From Kaistia dalseonensis (GTDB taxonomy: Bacteria > Pseudomonadota > Alphaproteobacteria > Rhizobiales > Kaistiaceae), in NCBI RefSeq assembly GCF_030814715.1, contig NZ_JAUSVO010000007.1, positions 270,525 to 334,524 of the forward strand: 64,000 bases of DNA, given 5' to 3'. Positions within the stretch are counted from its first letter, which is position 1. Every line of letters starts with the position of its first letter. The notes under the pieces were generated by a model that saw nothing but the letters and a program-made list of their open reading frames with translations, ran no database searches and was not told the DNA's origin. Positions 8,495 through 17,102 of this stretch are shown here, piece by piece. Made by a program: the position numbers and the translations under genes.

Positions 8495-8928
8495 TCGATC
8501 TCCTGCGCGACATCGTGGCCGGGCTGTTTCTCGTCGCCGGTGCCGGGTTCATCCTGGTCGGCGCGATCGGCATCAACCGGATGCCGGATCTCTTCACGCG
8601 CATCCACGCCGCCTCGCTGATCGACACGACCGGCGTCGGGCTGGTCCTGGTCGGGCTGATGTTCCTCGGCGGCTTCAGCCTCGTGACCGTCAAGCTCGTC
8701 TTCCTGCTCGCTTTCCTGCTCTTCATGGGGCCGGTCGCGACCCATGCGCTGGCGGCTGCCGCCCTGCATGCCGGCATCAAGCCGGACCTCGCCGACGCGC
8801 CGAAGCCGCCGCGCGGGGGCAAGGCGGCGAATGGCAAGGCCGCAAATGACAGGACCGCGAACGGCAAGCCGGCTGGCGCCAAGGCCGCAGGCAGCCGGGC
8901 CGCCGCGCGGAAGGCGGGGCCGCTATGA
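8491..8928 (+). CDS. mrpG: Mrp/Mnh antiporter subunit G with a basic Ala/Lys/Gly-rich tail
   Basis: 145 residues. The first ~95 are a typical three-helix MrpG (GAIGINRMPDLFTRIHAAS, TTGVGLVLVGLM, GPVATHALAAAA). The last ~45 are a low-complexity tail (GGKAANGKAAN, NGKPAGAKAAGSRAAA) rich in Ala, Lys, Arg and Gly, which ordinary MrpG proteins lack or have in shorter form. The tail resembles histone-H1-like or PHA-granule linker sequence and may contact nucleic acid, lipid head groups or a partner; this is a guess. ATG at 8491 follows GGAGG with overlap to mrpF. Confidence 0.9.
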   Translation: MIDLLRDIVAGLFLVAGAGFILVGAIGINRMPDLFTRIHAASLIDTTGVGLVLVGLMFLGGFSLVTVKLVFLLAFLLFMGPVATHALAAAALHAGIKPDLADAPKPPRGGKAANGKAANDRTANGKPAGAKAAGSRAAARKAGPL

Positions 8929-9476
8929 TGGATCCCGCCTTCGCCGAACAGGCGATCACCCTTGTGATCCTGCTCCTGCTCGCTGCCGTGACGGTCGGCA
9001 TCGTCCGCGTGCGCGGGCTCTTTGCGGCCGTGGTGCTGCTCGGTGCCTACAGCTTTCTGATGGCGACGCTCTTCGTCGTGCTCGACGCGGTCGATGTCGC
9101 CATGACGGAGGCCTCCGTCGGCGCCGGTATCTCGACGGTCCTCTTCCTTGGCGCGCTCTACCTGACCGATACGAAGGAGGCGACGGGCAAGGCGCGGGAG
9201 CTGGCCCCGCTCGCCGTCGCCGCCATCACGGCGGCGGTGCTGATCTGGGGCATGAGCGACCTGCCTGAATTCGGCTCCGCCGACCAGCCGATCCATGCCA
9301 AGGGCGCGGATTATCTGGCGCGTTCTCTGCCCGATACCGGCATTCCCAATGTCGTGACGTCCGTCCTCGCCAGCTATCGCGGCTTCGACACGCTCGGCGA
9401 GACGACGGTGGTGTTCACGGCTGGCATCGGCGTGCTGGTGCTGCTGCGCCGGCGCAGCGGGCAGGGGAAGAGCTGA
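8925..9476 (+). CDS. MbhD/MbhE-type subunit (DUF4040 plus MrpB-like domain; equals the MrpA C-terminal part)
   Basis: 183 residues. In classical Mrp systems this portion is the C-terminal end of the large MrpA protein; here it is a free-standing gene, as in Mbh-type membrane complexes. The first ~90 residues are DUF4040/MbhD-like (VRVRGLFAAVVLLGAYSFLMAT, DAVDVAMTEASVGAGIST, VLFLGALY). The C-terminal ~80 residues are MbhE-like, with PNVVTSVLASYRGFDTLGET and a last membrane segment. The start is coupled to mrpG and the stop overlaps the start of mrpB. Confidence 0.85.
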   Translation: MMDPAFAEQAITLVILLLLAAVTVGIVRVRGLFAAVVLLGAYSFLMATLFVVLDAVDVAMTEASVGAGISTVLFLGALYLTDTKEATGKARELAPLAVAAITAAVLIWGMSDLPEFGSADQPIHAKGADYLARSLPDTGIPNVVTSVLASYRGFDTLGETTVVFTAGIGVLVLLRRRSGQGKS

Positions 9477-9895
9477 TGCGCCGCGATCTCGTACTCCGCG
9501 TCGCCAGCAAGTTCATCCTGCCGCCGATCATGCTGTTCGCGCTCTATGTTCAATTCCATGGCGATTACGGCCCGGGCGGCGGCTTCCAGGCCGGCGTCAT
9601 TGCGGCGGCGGCGATCATCCTTTACGGCCTCGTGAACGGGCTCGCGCGGGCGCAAAAGATGGTGCCGCAGGCGCTCCTCGAGGTGCTGATGCCGTCGGGC
9701 GTGCTGATCTATGCCGCGGTCGGCGTCGCCGGCCTCATGACGGGAGAGAATTATCTCGGCTACGACCACCTCGCCCATGACGCCGTGCACGGCCAGGAAT
9801 GGGGCGTCTTTCTCGTCGAGGCCGGCGTGTTCCTGACCGTATTCTCCTCGATGATCGCAATCTTCTACGCCTTTGCCGGCCGGAGGCGCTCGTGA
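9476..9895 (+). CDS. mrpB: Mrp/Mnh antiporter subunit B
   Basis: 139 residues with four membrane segments. The family signature HGDYGPGGGFQAGVIAAAA lies after the first segment, and LMPSGVLIYAAVGVAGL and EWGVFLVEAGVFLTVF follow. It is an inner-membrane subunit of the antiporter complex. Start and stop overlap both neighbours by 1-4 nt. Confidence 0.92.
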   Translation: MRRDLVLRVASKFILPPIMLFALYVQFHGDYGPGGGFQAGVIAAAAIILYGLVNGLARAQKMVPQALLEVLMPSGVLIYAAVGVAGLMTGENYLGYDHLAHDAVHGQEWGVFLVEAGVFLTVFSSMIAIFYAFAGRRRS

Positions 9896-10281
9896 ACCTG
9901 ATCACCGGCCTGATGGCCGATGCCACCAATATCGCGACGATCTTCCTGATGGTCGCCGGCCTCTATGTCGTGATCGCGCGCGGCAACATGGTGAAAAAGC
10001 TGGTCGGGCTCTCGCTCTTCCAGTCGTCGGTCTACCTGCTCTATCTGCTGCCGGGGAAGATCCTCGGCGGTTCGGCGCCGATCCTCGATCCCAAGCTCAC
10101 CGTCTATGCCAATCCCCTGCCGCATGTGCTGATCCTCACCGCCATCGTGGTCGGCATCGGCACGCTGGCGCTTGGCCTGACGCTCGTAGTCCGGATCAAG
10201 GAGGCCTATGGCACGTTCGAGGAGGACGAGATCATCGCCCGCGACGGCGCCAAGGCCGGCGAGCAGGGTGACGTTGCATGA
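9892..10281 (+). CDS. mrpC: Mrp/Mnh antiporter subunit C (NuoK-like)
   Basis: 129 residues, three membrane segments, related to NuoK of complex I. Features: a first segment with GLYVVIARGNMVKKLVGLSL, then a loop with the DPKLTVYANPLPHVLILTAI block and a last helix VGIGTLALGLTLVV. The GTG start at 9892 overlaps the mrpB stop (GTGA); an ATG is not available at this point. The C-terminus is a short charged tail. Confidence 0.9.
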   Translation: MNLITGLMADATNIATIFLMVAGLYVVIARGNMVKKLVGLSLFQSSVYLLYLLPGKILGGSAPILDPKLTVYANPLPHVLILTAIVVGIGTLALGLTLVVRIKEAYGTFEEDEIIARDGAKAGEQGDVA

Positions 10282-11759
10282 TCGCGGTGCATGGTCCTGT
10301 CCTCGTCGTCATCCTGCCGCTGTTCGGCGCGCTGGTCGCGGCGCTTGTGCGCCGGCCCCTGCTTGCCTGGGCGGTGTCGCTGATCGCGGCGATCGGGAGC
10401 TTCGTGGTCGCCGTGGCGCTGCTGGTCCAGGTCCGGGCCGAGGGCGTCGTCTCCTATCGCATCGGCGGCTGGGCGCCGGAGATCGGCATCGAATATCGCG
10501 TCGACGCGGTGAATGGGCTGATCCTCGTGCTGGTCACGGCGATCGCCGTCCTGACGCTCGTCTATGCGCGCCGGAGCGTGCTGTCGGAGATCATCCCCGA
10601 GCGCATCGCGTGGTTCTACGCCATGTTGATGCTCTGCCTTACCGGCCTCCTCGGCATGGCGGTGACGGGCGATGCCTTCAACGTCTTCGTCTTTCTCGAG
10701 ATTTCCTCGCTCTCGACCTATGTGCTGATCGCGCTCGGCCGCGACCGGCGGGCGCTGGTTGCGGCCTATCAATATCTGATCGTCGGCACGATCGGCGCCA
10801 CCTTCTACGTGATCGGCGTCGGGCTGCTCTATCTGGCGACCGGGACGCTCAATCTCGGACTGATCGTCGAGCGCCTGCCCGAGATTGCGAGCCCGCGCGC
10901 GCTGATCGCGGCCGAGGCCTTCATCGTGGTCGGCATCGCGCTGAAGCTCGCGCTCTTTCCGCTCCATGCCTGGCTGCCCAACGCCTATGCCTATGCGCCG
11001 TCCTCGGCGACGGTGTTCCTGGCCTCGACGGCGACCAAGGTCGCTGTCTACCTGCTCGCCCGCTACATATTCGGCGTCTTCGGCGTGCATCTCGGCATCG
11101 GCTCGGTGGCGATCGCGAGCGTGCTGATCGTGCTCTCGCTCGCCGCCATGTTCATCGCCTCGGCGGCGGCGGTGTTCCAGAACGATATCAAGCGCCTGCT
11201 CGCCTTCTCCTCGGTCGCCCAGGTCGGCTATATCACGCTCGGCCTCGCGCTCGCCAACCAATCCGGGATCACCGGCGCATTCCTGCATATCGTCAACCAT
11301 GCGCTGATGAAGGGCGCGGCCTTCATGGCGGTCGGCGCGATCATCTATCGCTCGGGCACGTGCAAGCTCGATGAACTGTCCGGCATCGGGCGGACCATGC
11401 CCGTGACGGCGGCGGCGCTGACCATTGCCGGCCTCGGCCTGATCGGCGTTCCGGGCACGAGCGGCTTCATATCCAAATATTATCTCGTGCTCGGTGCCTT
11501 CGAGGCCGGGTTCTGGTGGGTCGCCCTACTGATCGTGGCGAGTTCGGTGATTGCCGTCCTCTATGTCGGGCGCATGATGGAAGTCATCTGGTTCCGCGAG
11601 CCGAACCAGCGCTGCCGGGGCCTGGGCGAGGCGCCGGCCGAAATGCTGGCGCCGATGGTGGTGCTGGCTGGCATGACGATCTGGTTCGGCCTCGACGCCG
11701 AGCTTCCCGCGAGCCTCGCCGGCGCGGCGGCCCATGTCCTGCTCGGTGCACGGCCATGA
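10278..11759 (+). CDS. mrpD: Mrp antiporter subunit D (proton-conducting, PF00361 family), copy 1
   Basis: 493 residues with about 14 predicted membrane segments. It belongs to the NuoL/M/N/MrpD family that forms a proton or cation channel. Key residues typical of the family are visible: Glu in FVFLEISSLSTYVLIALG on helix 5, Lys in ALKLALFPLHAWLPNAY on helix 7, a second Lys in NDIKRLLAFSSVAQVGYI, and His in HIVNHALMKGAAFM. It is the closest of the three D-like genes to true MrpD. Coupled (ATGA) to mrpC and to the next gene. Confidence 0.92.
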   Translation: MIAVHGPVLVVILPLFGALVAALVRRPLLAWAVSLIAAIGSFVVAVALLVQVRAEGVVSYRIGGWAPEIGIEYRVDAVNGLILVLVTAIAVLTLVYARRSVLSEIIPERIAWFYAMLMLCLTGLLGMAVTGDAFNVFVFLEISSLSTYVLIALGRDRRALVAAYQYLIVGTIGATFYVIGVGLLYLATGTLNLGLIVERLPEIASPRALIAAEAFIVVGIALKLALFPLHAWLPNAYAYAPSSATVFLASTATKVAVYLLARYIFGVFGVHLGIGSVAIASVLIVLSLAAMFIASAAAVFQNDIKRLLAFSSVAQVGYITLGLALANQSGITGAFLHIVNHALMKGAAFMAVGAIIYRSGTCKLDELSGIGRTMPVTAAALTIAGLGLIGVPGTSGFISKYYLVLGAFEAGFWWVALLIVASSVIAVLYVGRMMEVIWFREPNQRCRGLGEAPAEMLAPMVVLAGMTIWFGLDAELPASLAGAAAHVLLGARP

Positions 11760-13216
11760 GCATGGGATTGGGCGATTCGGTTTGGCTGGCCCTGGCGCTG
11801 ATCATCCCGGCTGTAACGCTGCTCGCGATCCTGCTGCTCGGCCGGCGGCCGAACCTGCGCGAGGCGGCGACGCTCTCGGGCGCCATCCTGCTTTTCATCA
11901 CCGTGGCGCAATTGCTCGTGGACGTGCTCGCCGGGGCGCGGCCGGAGCTCCATCTCGCCTCGGTGGCGCCGGGCCTCACCCTGGCGCTCAGGATCGATCC
12001 GCTCGGCATGCTGTTCGGCGTCGTCGCGGCGACGCTTTGGGTCGCGAACTCCGTCTATTCGATCGGCTACATGCGCGGCAATGACGAGCCGCGGCAGACC
12101 ATGTTCTATGCCTGCTTCGCGATCGCGATCTTCTCGACCATGGGGCTCGCCTTCGCCGGCAATCTGTTCACGCTGTTCGTCTTCTACGAGATCCTCTCGC
12201 TCTCGACCTATCCGCTGGTGACGCACAAGCAGAACCCGGCTGCGATGAAGGCGGGCCGCGTCTATCTGATCACGCTGATCGGCGCCTCGATGATCCTGCT
12301 GCTGCCGGCAATCATCTGGACCGGCCTTGTCGCCGGCACGCTCGATTTCAAGGCCGGCGGTATATTGGATGGCAAGCTCGGCCCGGTCGCGCTCTCGATC
12401 CTTCTCGCCATGTTCGTCTTCGGCGCTGCCAAGGCGGCTGTAATGCCGCTGCATCGCTGGCTTCCGGCCGCCATGGTCGCGCCAACGCCGGTCTCGGCGC
12501 TGCTTCATGCCGTGGCGGTGGTGAAGGCGGGCGTCTTCACGATCCTGAAGGTCGTCGTCTCCATCTTCGGTATCGAGACGTTGTCGAAAACCGGCTCGGC
12601 CGACTGGCTGGTCTATGTCGCGGGCTTCACCATCATCGCGGCGTCGGTGGTCGCCTTGCGGGCCGACGATCTGAAGCGACGGCTGGCCTATTCGACCATC
12701 GGTCAGCTCTCCTACATCGTCATGGCGGCGGCGCTCGTCTCGCCGCTCGCCGTTCTCGGCGCGGCGCTGCATATAGCGGCGCATGCGATCTCCAAGATCA
12801 CGCTCTTCTTCGCCGCCGGCTCGATCTACACCGCCGAGCATGTGACGAAGGTCAGCCAGATGAACGGCATCGGCCGGCGCATGCCCTGGACTATGGCCGC
12901 CTTCGCGATCGGCGCGCTCTCCATGATCGGCCTGCCGCCGACAGCCGGATTTCTCGGCAAATGGTTCATGCTCGGCGCGGCGAGTTCGGCGGCCAACTGG
13001 TTTGCCGTTGGCGTCATCGTCGTCTCGACCGTGCTGAACGCCGCCTATTTCCTGCCGATCCTGACGGCAGCCTATCTGAAGCCCGCCAACGGTCCGGTGA
13101 AGGAGGCGCCGCTCGCCATGGTCGTCGCGCTTTCGGCCACGGCTCTCGGCACGGTGATGCTCTTCTTCTTCCCCGAGGTGCCGTTCCGCCTCGCATCCGC
13201 GATCCTCGGAGGATGA
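11756..13216 (+). CDS. Second MrpD/NuoL-like proton channel subunit
   Basis: 486 residues, about 14 membrane segments. It has the same PF00361 core: FVFYEILSLSTYPLVTHKQNP, KAAVMPLHRWLPAAM with the helix-7 Lys, DDLKRRLAYSTIGQLSYI, and HIAAHAISKITLFFAAG. The N-terminus (LALIIPAVTLLAILLLG) and the SIYTAEHVTK loop differ from copy 1. In position it would stand in for the N-terminal NuoL-like part of MrpA, though it lacks the long MrpA fusion. It may be a second ion pump of the same complex. The start overlaps the stop of copy 1. Confidence 0.88.
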   Translation: MSMGLGDSVWLALALIIPAVTLLAILLLGRRPNLREAATLSGAILLFITVAQLLVDVLAGARPELHLASVAPGLTLALRIDPLGMLFGVVAATLWVANSVYSIGYMRGNDEPRQTMFYACFAIAIFSTMGLAFAGNLFTLFVFYEILSLSTYPLVTHKQNPAAMKAGRVYLITLIGASMILLLPAIIWTGLVAGTLDFKAGGILDGKLGPVALSILLAMFVFGAAKAAVMPLHRWLPAAMVAPTPVSALLHAVAVVKAGVFTILKVVVSIFGIETLSKTGSADWLVYVAGFTIIAASVVALRADDLKRRLAYSTIGQLSYIVMAAALVSPLAVLGAALHIAAHAISKITLFFAAGSIYTAEHVTKVSQMNGIGRRMPWTMAAFAIGALSMIGLPPTAGFLGKWFMLGAASSAANWFAVGVIVVSTVLNAAYFLPILTAAYLKPANGPVKEAPLAMVVALSATALGTVMLFFFPEVPFRLASAILGG

Positions 13217-13437
13217 CGGCCATGATCTCTCGTCGCATGCTGCTTGTTCTAGTCGGGGTCGTGCTCGCCATACTGGTCGGCCTCGATTTCACGGTCGAGC
13301 ATCACGGCGCCTTCGGCATTGATGGCACGCCGGGCTTCGCCGCCTGGTACGGCTTCATCGGCGCCGTGGTCGCGATCGTGCTTGCGGAAGGATGGGGACG
13401 CATCTTCCGCCGGCCGGAGGATCAGCGGGATGATTGA
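13213..13437 (+). CDS. Small two-helix membrane protein within the antiporter operon
   Basis: 74 residues. Two hydrophobic segments (LLVLVGVVLAILVGLDF and FAAWYGFIGAVVAIVLAEG) flank a short loop, with a basic/acidic tail (RIFRRPEDQRDD). The start at 13213 has CGGAGG just upstream and overlaps the previous stop; the stop overlaps the next start. This tight coupling supports it as a real gene. It has no equivalent in the classical seven-subunit Mrp set and may be a small accessory subunit. Confidence 0.8.
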   Translation: MTAMISRRMLLVLVGVVLAILVGLDFTVEHHGAFGIDGTPGFAAWYGFIGAVVAIVLAEGWGRIFRRPEDQRDD

Positions 13438-15109
13438 GCATTTCGGGCCCGTGTCGCCCGCCTTCGTCCTGATCGCCGCCGGCCTGGTGCTGCCCTTCTT
13501 CCGAGGCAGGCTGCAGGACGCGCTGTTCGTCCTCGCGCCCCTGCTGGCGCTGGCGCTGGTCTGGGTCCTGCCAGACGGCTCGGCCGGTCCGGTCGACTGG
13601 CTCGGCCTCCAACTGACGCCCTTGGCCGTCGACGGCGTCGCGCGGCTCTTCGGCACCGCCTTCGCGATCGCCGCAGCCGTCGGCGCGCTCTATGCGCTCG
13701 ACCAGAAGAACGTCGTCGAGCGCGCCTCGGCGCTCGTCTATGCCGGGTCGGCGCAGGGGATCGTCTTCGCCGGCGACCTGGTGACGCTGTTCGCCTTCTG
13801 GGAGGTGATGGCGATCGCCTCGACGCTCGTCATTCTCTCCAATGGCGCTGAGAAGGCGGGCCTGCGCTATGCGCTGATCCATGTGCTGGGCGGCGTGCTG
13901 CTCTTTGCCGGCATCGTCGCGGCCGTCGCTGAGGGCGGCACGGCCATCCGCGTGATGCGCGCGGATTCGGTTGGCCACTGGCTCATTCTCGCCGGCGTTC
14001 TCGTCAATGCCGGCGCGCCGCCGCTCTCCGCCTGGGTCGCCGATGCCTATCCGCGCGCATCGTGGTCGGGAACCGTCTTCCTGTCGTCCTTCACCACCAA
14101 GGCGGCAGTCCTGGTGTTGATCAGGCTCTTTCCGGGCGAACAGGCACTCCTCTGGTTCGGACTGATCATGGCCATCTACGGCCTGATCTATGCGTTGCTG
14201 GAAAACGACATCCGGCGACTACTTTCCTATTCGATCGTCGGGCAGGTCGGCTTCATGGTCGTTGCGGTCGGCATTGGCTCGCCGCTGGCGCTGGCGGCGG
14301 CGTCGGTGCACGCCTTCGCGCATATCCTCTACAAGGCCCTGTTGATGATGGCGGCCGGCAGCGTCATGCGCGCCACGGGCACGACCAGATTGACGGAGCT
14401 GGGCGGTATCGCCCGCAGCCTGCCGTTGACCAGCGCTGCCTTTCTCGTCGGCGGTTTCGCGCTTGCTGCCATGCCGTTCACGGCAGGCTTCGTCAGCAAG
14501 TCGGCCATCATGCAAGCACTTGCCGACGACAAGGCGGCACTGCCCTGGTTCGTGCTTACGGCCGTCTCCGCGGGCTCGTTTCTCTATGTCGGCTTGAAAC
14601 TCCCCTGGTTTGCACTGTTCCGCCCGGCATCACCCAGGCCGATCATCTTGGCGCCGCGCCGGTCTATGCAGGCCGCGATGTTGCTGGTTTGCACGGCGCT
14701 GCTGCTGCTCGGTTGCTTCCCGAATCTGCTGGTTGCTGTCGCGCCGGGTATATCCGAGGTCCGCGTCCTGACCGCGGACCACATTCTGTTCCAGTTCCAG
14801 CTGCTCGCGGCATCAGGATTTTGTTTCGTTTTGTTGCTGCAACTATTTTTACCACACGTTGCGATTACACGAGACACGGACTGGCTGTGGCGCAAATTAC
14901 CGGCCGTTGTATTGGCGAAGCTTGAGACGATCCGCCAGGCGCTGCAACGGCTCGCCAAGGGGATTCGTCAACAGATTGAGCTTGAAAATGGCGGTTTCAA
15001 GCCATTTCGAAGCCGTAGTCTGCTCAATGCCGGCAATTGGCGGACCGGCGATATCGCGCTCTGGGCGACGGCTCTGCTCGGCCTGTTCCTGTTGATCGCA
15101 GCCTTGTGA
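13430..15109 (+). CDS. Third MrpD/NuoL-like proton channel subunit, with a C-terminal extension
   Basis: 559 residues. The PF00361 core is present but diverged: FAFWEVMAIASTLVILSNG on helix 5, LVNAGAPPLSAWVADAYP where copies 1 and 2 have the Lys-Leu/Pro-His block, FTTKAAVLVLIRLF, and ENDIRRLLSYSIVGQVGFM. The helix-7 Lys of the other copies is not in the same place. After the last core helix there is an ~80-residue basic, partly amphipathic stretch (KLETIRQALQRLAKG) and one more membrane segment (ALWATALLGLFLLIAAL), reminiscent of the long lateral helix of NuoL. Last gene of the operon; start overlaps the previous stop. Confidence 0.85.
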   Translation: MIEHFGPVSPAFVLIAAGLVLPFFRGRLQDALFVLAPLLALALVWVLPDGSAGPVDWLGLQLTPLAVDGVARLFGTAFAIAAAVGALYALDQKNVVERASALVYAGSAQGIVFAGDLVTLFAFWEVMAIASTLVILSNGAEKAGLRYALIHVLGGVLLFAGIVAAVAEGGTAIRVMRADSVGHWLILAGVLVNAGAPPLSAWVADAYPRASWSGTVFLSSFTTKAAVLVLIRLFPGEQALLWFGLIMAIYGLIYALLENDIRRLLSYSIVGQVGFMVVAVGIGSPLALAAASVHAFAHILYKALLMMAAGSVMRATGTTRLTELGGIARSLPLTSAAFLVGGFALAAMPFTAGFVSKSAIMQALADDKAALPWFVLTAVSAGSFLYVGLKLPWFALFRPASPRPIILAPRRSMQAAMLLVCTALLLLGCFPNLLVAVAPGISEVRVLTADHILFQFQLLAASGFCFVLLLQLFLPHVAITRDTDWLWRKLPAVVLAKLETIRQALQRLAKGIRQQIELENGGFKPFRSRSLLNAGNWRTGDIALWATALLGLFLLIAAL

Positions 15110-15379
15110 CCTTGAATTGATGGCGCTTCTCAGTCGTGGCAAGATTGTGGCGAGAGCAACTGTCGCGTTCTGAAATATGTGCGACGAAGCTTCAAGCGCA
15201 ACTTACCTCTTGTCTTTGCATAAACTCACTTATATAGAGACGACGAAATAAAGGAATCGTCGCGCCGTCGGTCTGTCTCACCGACCAGCTATATCGGGCT
15301 TCAGTCCTGGTCGGCGTGCCAAGTGATCAAAACCATTCCTTGCATTGTTTCTAATAGAGAAAAGAAGACAGGAGCTAAT

Positions 15380-15793
15380 ATGACCGAAAAGGCGATGGGC
15401 AGCGATCTGATTGATCTAACTGCCGACATTGTTTCCGCCTACGTCAGCAACAACTCGGTCTCCGCTCATGACTTGGCGGGCCTCATTTCCGACGTGTATA
15501 GCGCGCTCAACCGCACGCATGGCGGAGTCGTCGAGCCCGAGCCGGAGCCGCTGAAGCCGGCCGTCAATCCGAAGAAGTCGGTGTTCCCCGATTTCATCGT
15601 TTGCCTGGAAGACGGCAAGAAGTTCAAGTCGCTGAAGCGTCATCTTCGTACGCATTACGACCTGTCGCCAGAAGAGTATCGCGAGAAGTGGGGTCTTCCC
15701 GCAGATTATCCGATGGTCGCCCCGAACTACGCGGCCGCGCGCTCCGAGCTGGCCAAGAAGATGGGCCTCGGACAGCAGCGCAAGCGCCGCTGA
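15380..15793 (+). CDS. mucR: MucR/Ros family zinc-finger transcriptional regulator
   Basis: 137 residues, full length for the family. The N-terminal half ([32 protein letters not shown]) is the oligomerisation region. The C-terminal half holds the Ros/MucR DNA-binding domain: [37 protein letters not shown]. The metal-site residues expected in MucR (Cys, Asp, His, His) are present. MucR is a global H-NS-like repressor of AT-rich promoters for exopolysaccharide, motility and virulence genes in Hyphomicrobiales. ATG at 15380 follows AGGAG. The AT-rich 270-nt region upstream (stem-rich around 15210-15310) is likely its autoregulated promoter. Confidence 0.95.
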   Translation: MTEKAMGSDLIDLTADIVSAYVSNNSVSAHDLAGLISDVYSALNRTHGGVVEPEPEPLKPAVNPKKSVFPDFIVCLEDGKKFKSLKRHLRTHYDLSPEEYREKWGLPADYPMVAPNYAAARSELAKKMGLGQQRKRR

Positions 15794-15815
15794 TCGTCAC
15801 GCATCGATGTCTGCA

Positions 15816-15843
15816 AAGGGCCCGGGTCAAACCGGGCCCTTTT
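15816..15843 (+). terminator. Rho-independent terminator of mucR
   Basis: AAAGGGCCCGG pairs with CCGGGCCCTTT around a short loop and is followed by a T-run (TTTTC). It starts 23 nt after the mucR stop. Confidence 0.9.
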
Positions 15844-15935
15844 CATTTCCGGGTCGTCTCGGCATTGCGGCAGCGCGATAGCCGGGTATCCTGACGTCAG
15901 GGTCGGACGGAGCGAATGCGGGGTGGCGAGGCGCA

Positions 15936-16562
15936 ATGGCGGCGATTGGTTCTCGATATCGGGCGTGGGCCTCGGCGCTCGCGGGGCTCCTGCTGCTTCC
16001 GGGTGACTTTGTTGCGGTTTCGGCCGCGCAGACAGCCGCGCCGCCCGCTTCCGTGCGTCAGGTTCCCTTCGGGCCGTCCGAGGCCATCCTGCTCCGGACG
16101 ACGCTGATTGCCTTCAATCAGGCCAATCTGACCGGCAACTACACCGTGCTGCGGGCGCTTCTGGCGCCGCCGACGGCCGCGCAACACACGGCCGAAGAAC
16201 TCCAGGCCGCGTTGAAGCCGTTTCGGGACAGGGCGCGGGATTTCGGCTTTGCCGCGATTGCCGAGCCGGAACTCGACAGACTGCCGGAAGTCGACGCCGA
16301 TGGACGCCTGCATCTCGTCGGCGCCGTGCCCACGCCGAACTTCAAGCTCGCCTTTGCTTTTGCCTTCGCGCGCGGCAGCAATAGCTGGCTGCTGGTCGAC
16401 TACATGCTGAGCGATGGCGCCATCATCGTCCGTTCATCGGATGTGGCACCGCGCGTCATCGCTTCAGACAAGCCCGCCGGGCAAGCTGCCGAACCCGGCA
16501 TTGCGGTCGTGCGCTCATCGCCGCCGCGTCCACCGTTGCCGCCGGAGCGCCCCGGCATCTGA
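15936..16562 (+). CDS. Secreted protein of unknown function
   Basis: 208 residues. A signal peptide (residues ~1-31, ending SAAQ) is followed by a mature domain (residues ~45-160) with alpha/beta character: VPFGPSEAILLRTTLIAFN, GNYTVLRALLAPP, FRDRARDFGFAAI, LHLVGAVPTPNFKLAFAF, SWLLVDYMLSD. The pattern is similar to NTF2-like secreted proteins but I cannot assign the family. The last 40 residues are Pro/Ser-rich and probably unstructured. Start ATG at 15936 has a purine-rich GGCGAGG about 5 nt before it. Confidence 0.7.
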   Translation: MAAIGSRYRAWASALAGLLLLPGDFVAVSAAQTAAPPASVRQVPFGPSEAILLRTTLIAFNQANLTGNYTVLRALLAPPTAAQHTAEELQAALKPFRDRARDFGFAAIAEPELDRLPEVDADGRLHLVGAVPTPNFKLAFAFAFARGSNSWLLVDYMLSDGAIIVRSSDVAPRVIASDKPAGQAAEPGIAVVRSSPPRPPLPPERPGI

Positions 16563-16692
16563 GCGACCGGCGCTGCAGGATGGTCTCGGTCGTCGCAAGG
16601 CGCGCAAGAACCACACAGGCCCGCTGGCTGCGACACACCGAATTCGAGCCGGAAAGAAATCTATCCCCGCCTTCTGAAACTGCATTAAGCTG

Positions 16693-16714
16693 TCATAGGA
16701 ATTTAATCCTATGA
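16693..16714. promoter_or_regulatory. Near-perfect palindrome (operator candidate)
   Basis: TCATAGGA at 16693-16700 and TCCTATGA at 16707-16714 are perfect 8-bp inverted arms around ATTTAA. The site lies 13 nt before the start codon of the DnaA-domain gene, where a dimeric repressor, possibly that gene's own product, could bind. It stands out because it is AT-rich in a GC-rich region. Confidence 0.6.
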
Positions 16715-16727
16715 TGAGGTGACAGAG

Positions 16728-17102
16728 ATGCGCAGGGTCAAGAACGAGCGGGGTAGGGCCCGACCAAGACGGGTCATCCCCGATGAGGCACGGCATCTGA
16801 TCGCGGCCGTCGTCGGCCCGGCGCTCGAGGTCGAGGCGGGGGAACTTCTCGCATCGGGCCGGGGCTCGGCGCGTGGCGCCTATGCGCGCCAGATCGCGAT
16901 CTACCTCGCCTGCACGCGGTTCGGCCTCAGCTTCACCGAGGCGGGGCAGCTCTTCGGCCGCGACCGGACCACGGCGGCCCATGCTTGCCGCCGCGTCGAG
17001 GAGCGGAGGGACGAACGGAGCACCGACCAGATGATCGATCGTCTCGACCGCGCCGTCGCTCAGGAGGGTGCGCTCATGCCCGCTTTTCGGAGGCTCGCAT
17101 GA
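16728..17102 (+). CDS. Orphan DnaA domain-IV-like helix-turn-helix protein
   Basis: 124 residues. The core (residues ~45-95) matches the C-terminal DNA-binding domain of DnaA: ARQIAIYLACTRFGLSFTEA, GQLFGRDRTTAAHACRRVEE, which corresponds to the DnaA-box recognition helix with the T-T-x-x-H-A-C signature. The ATPase part of DnaA is absent. Such small proteins are common in Hyphomicrobiales next to DUF6456 proteins and may bind DnaA-box-like sites as regulators. ATG at 16728 has AGGTGA upstream; GTG at 16719 is an alternative. The stop overlaps the next start. Confidence 0.8.
   Translation: MRRVKNERGRARPRRVIPDEARHLIAAVVGPALEVEAGELLASGRGSARGAYARQIAIYLACTRFGLSFTEAGQLFGRDRTTAAHACRRVEERRDERSTDQMIDRLDRAVAQEGALMPAFRRLA

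Noticed and set aside
7722..9296. A 524-codon minus-strand frame opposite mrpE-G
   Set aside because: Shadow of overlapping, coupled antiporter genes; low-complexity sequence.
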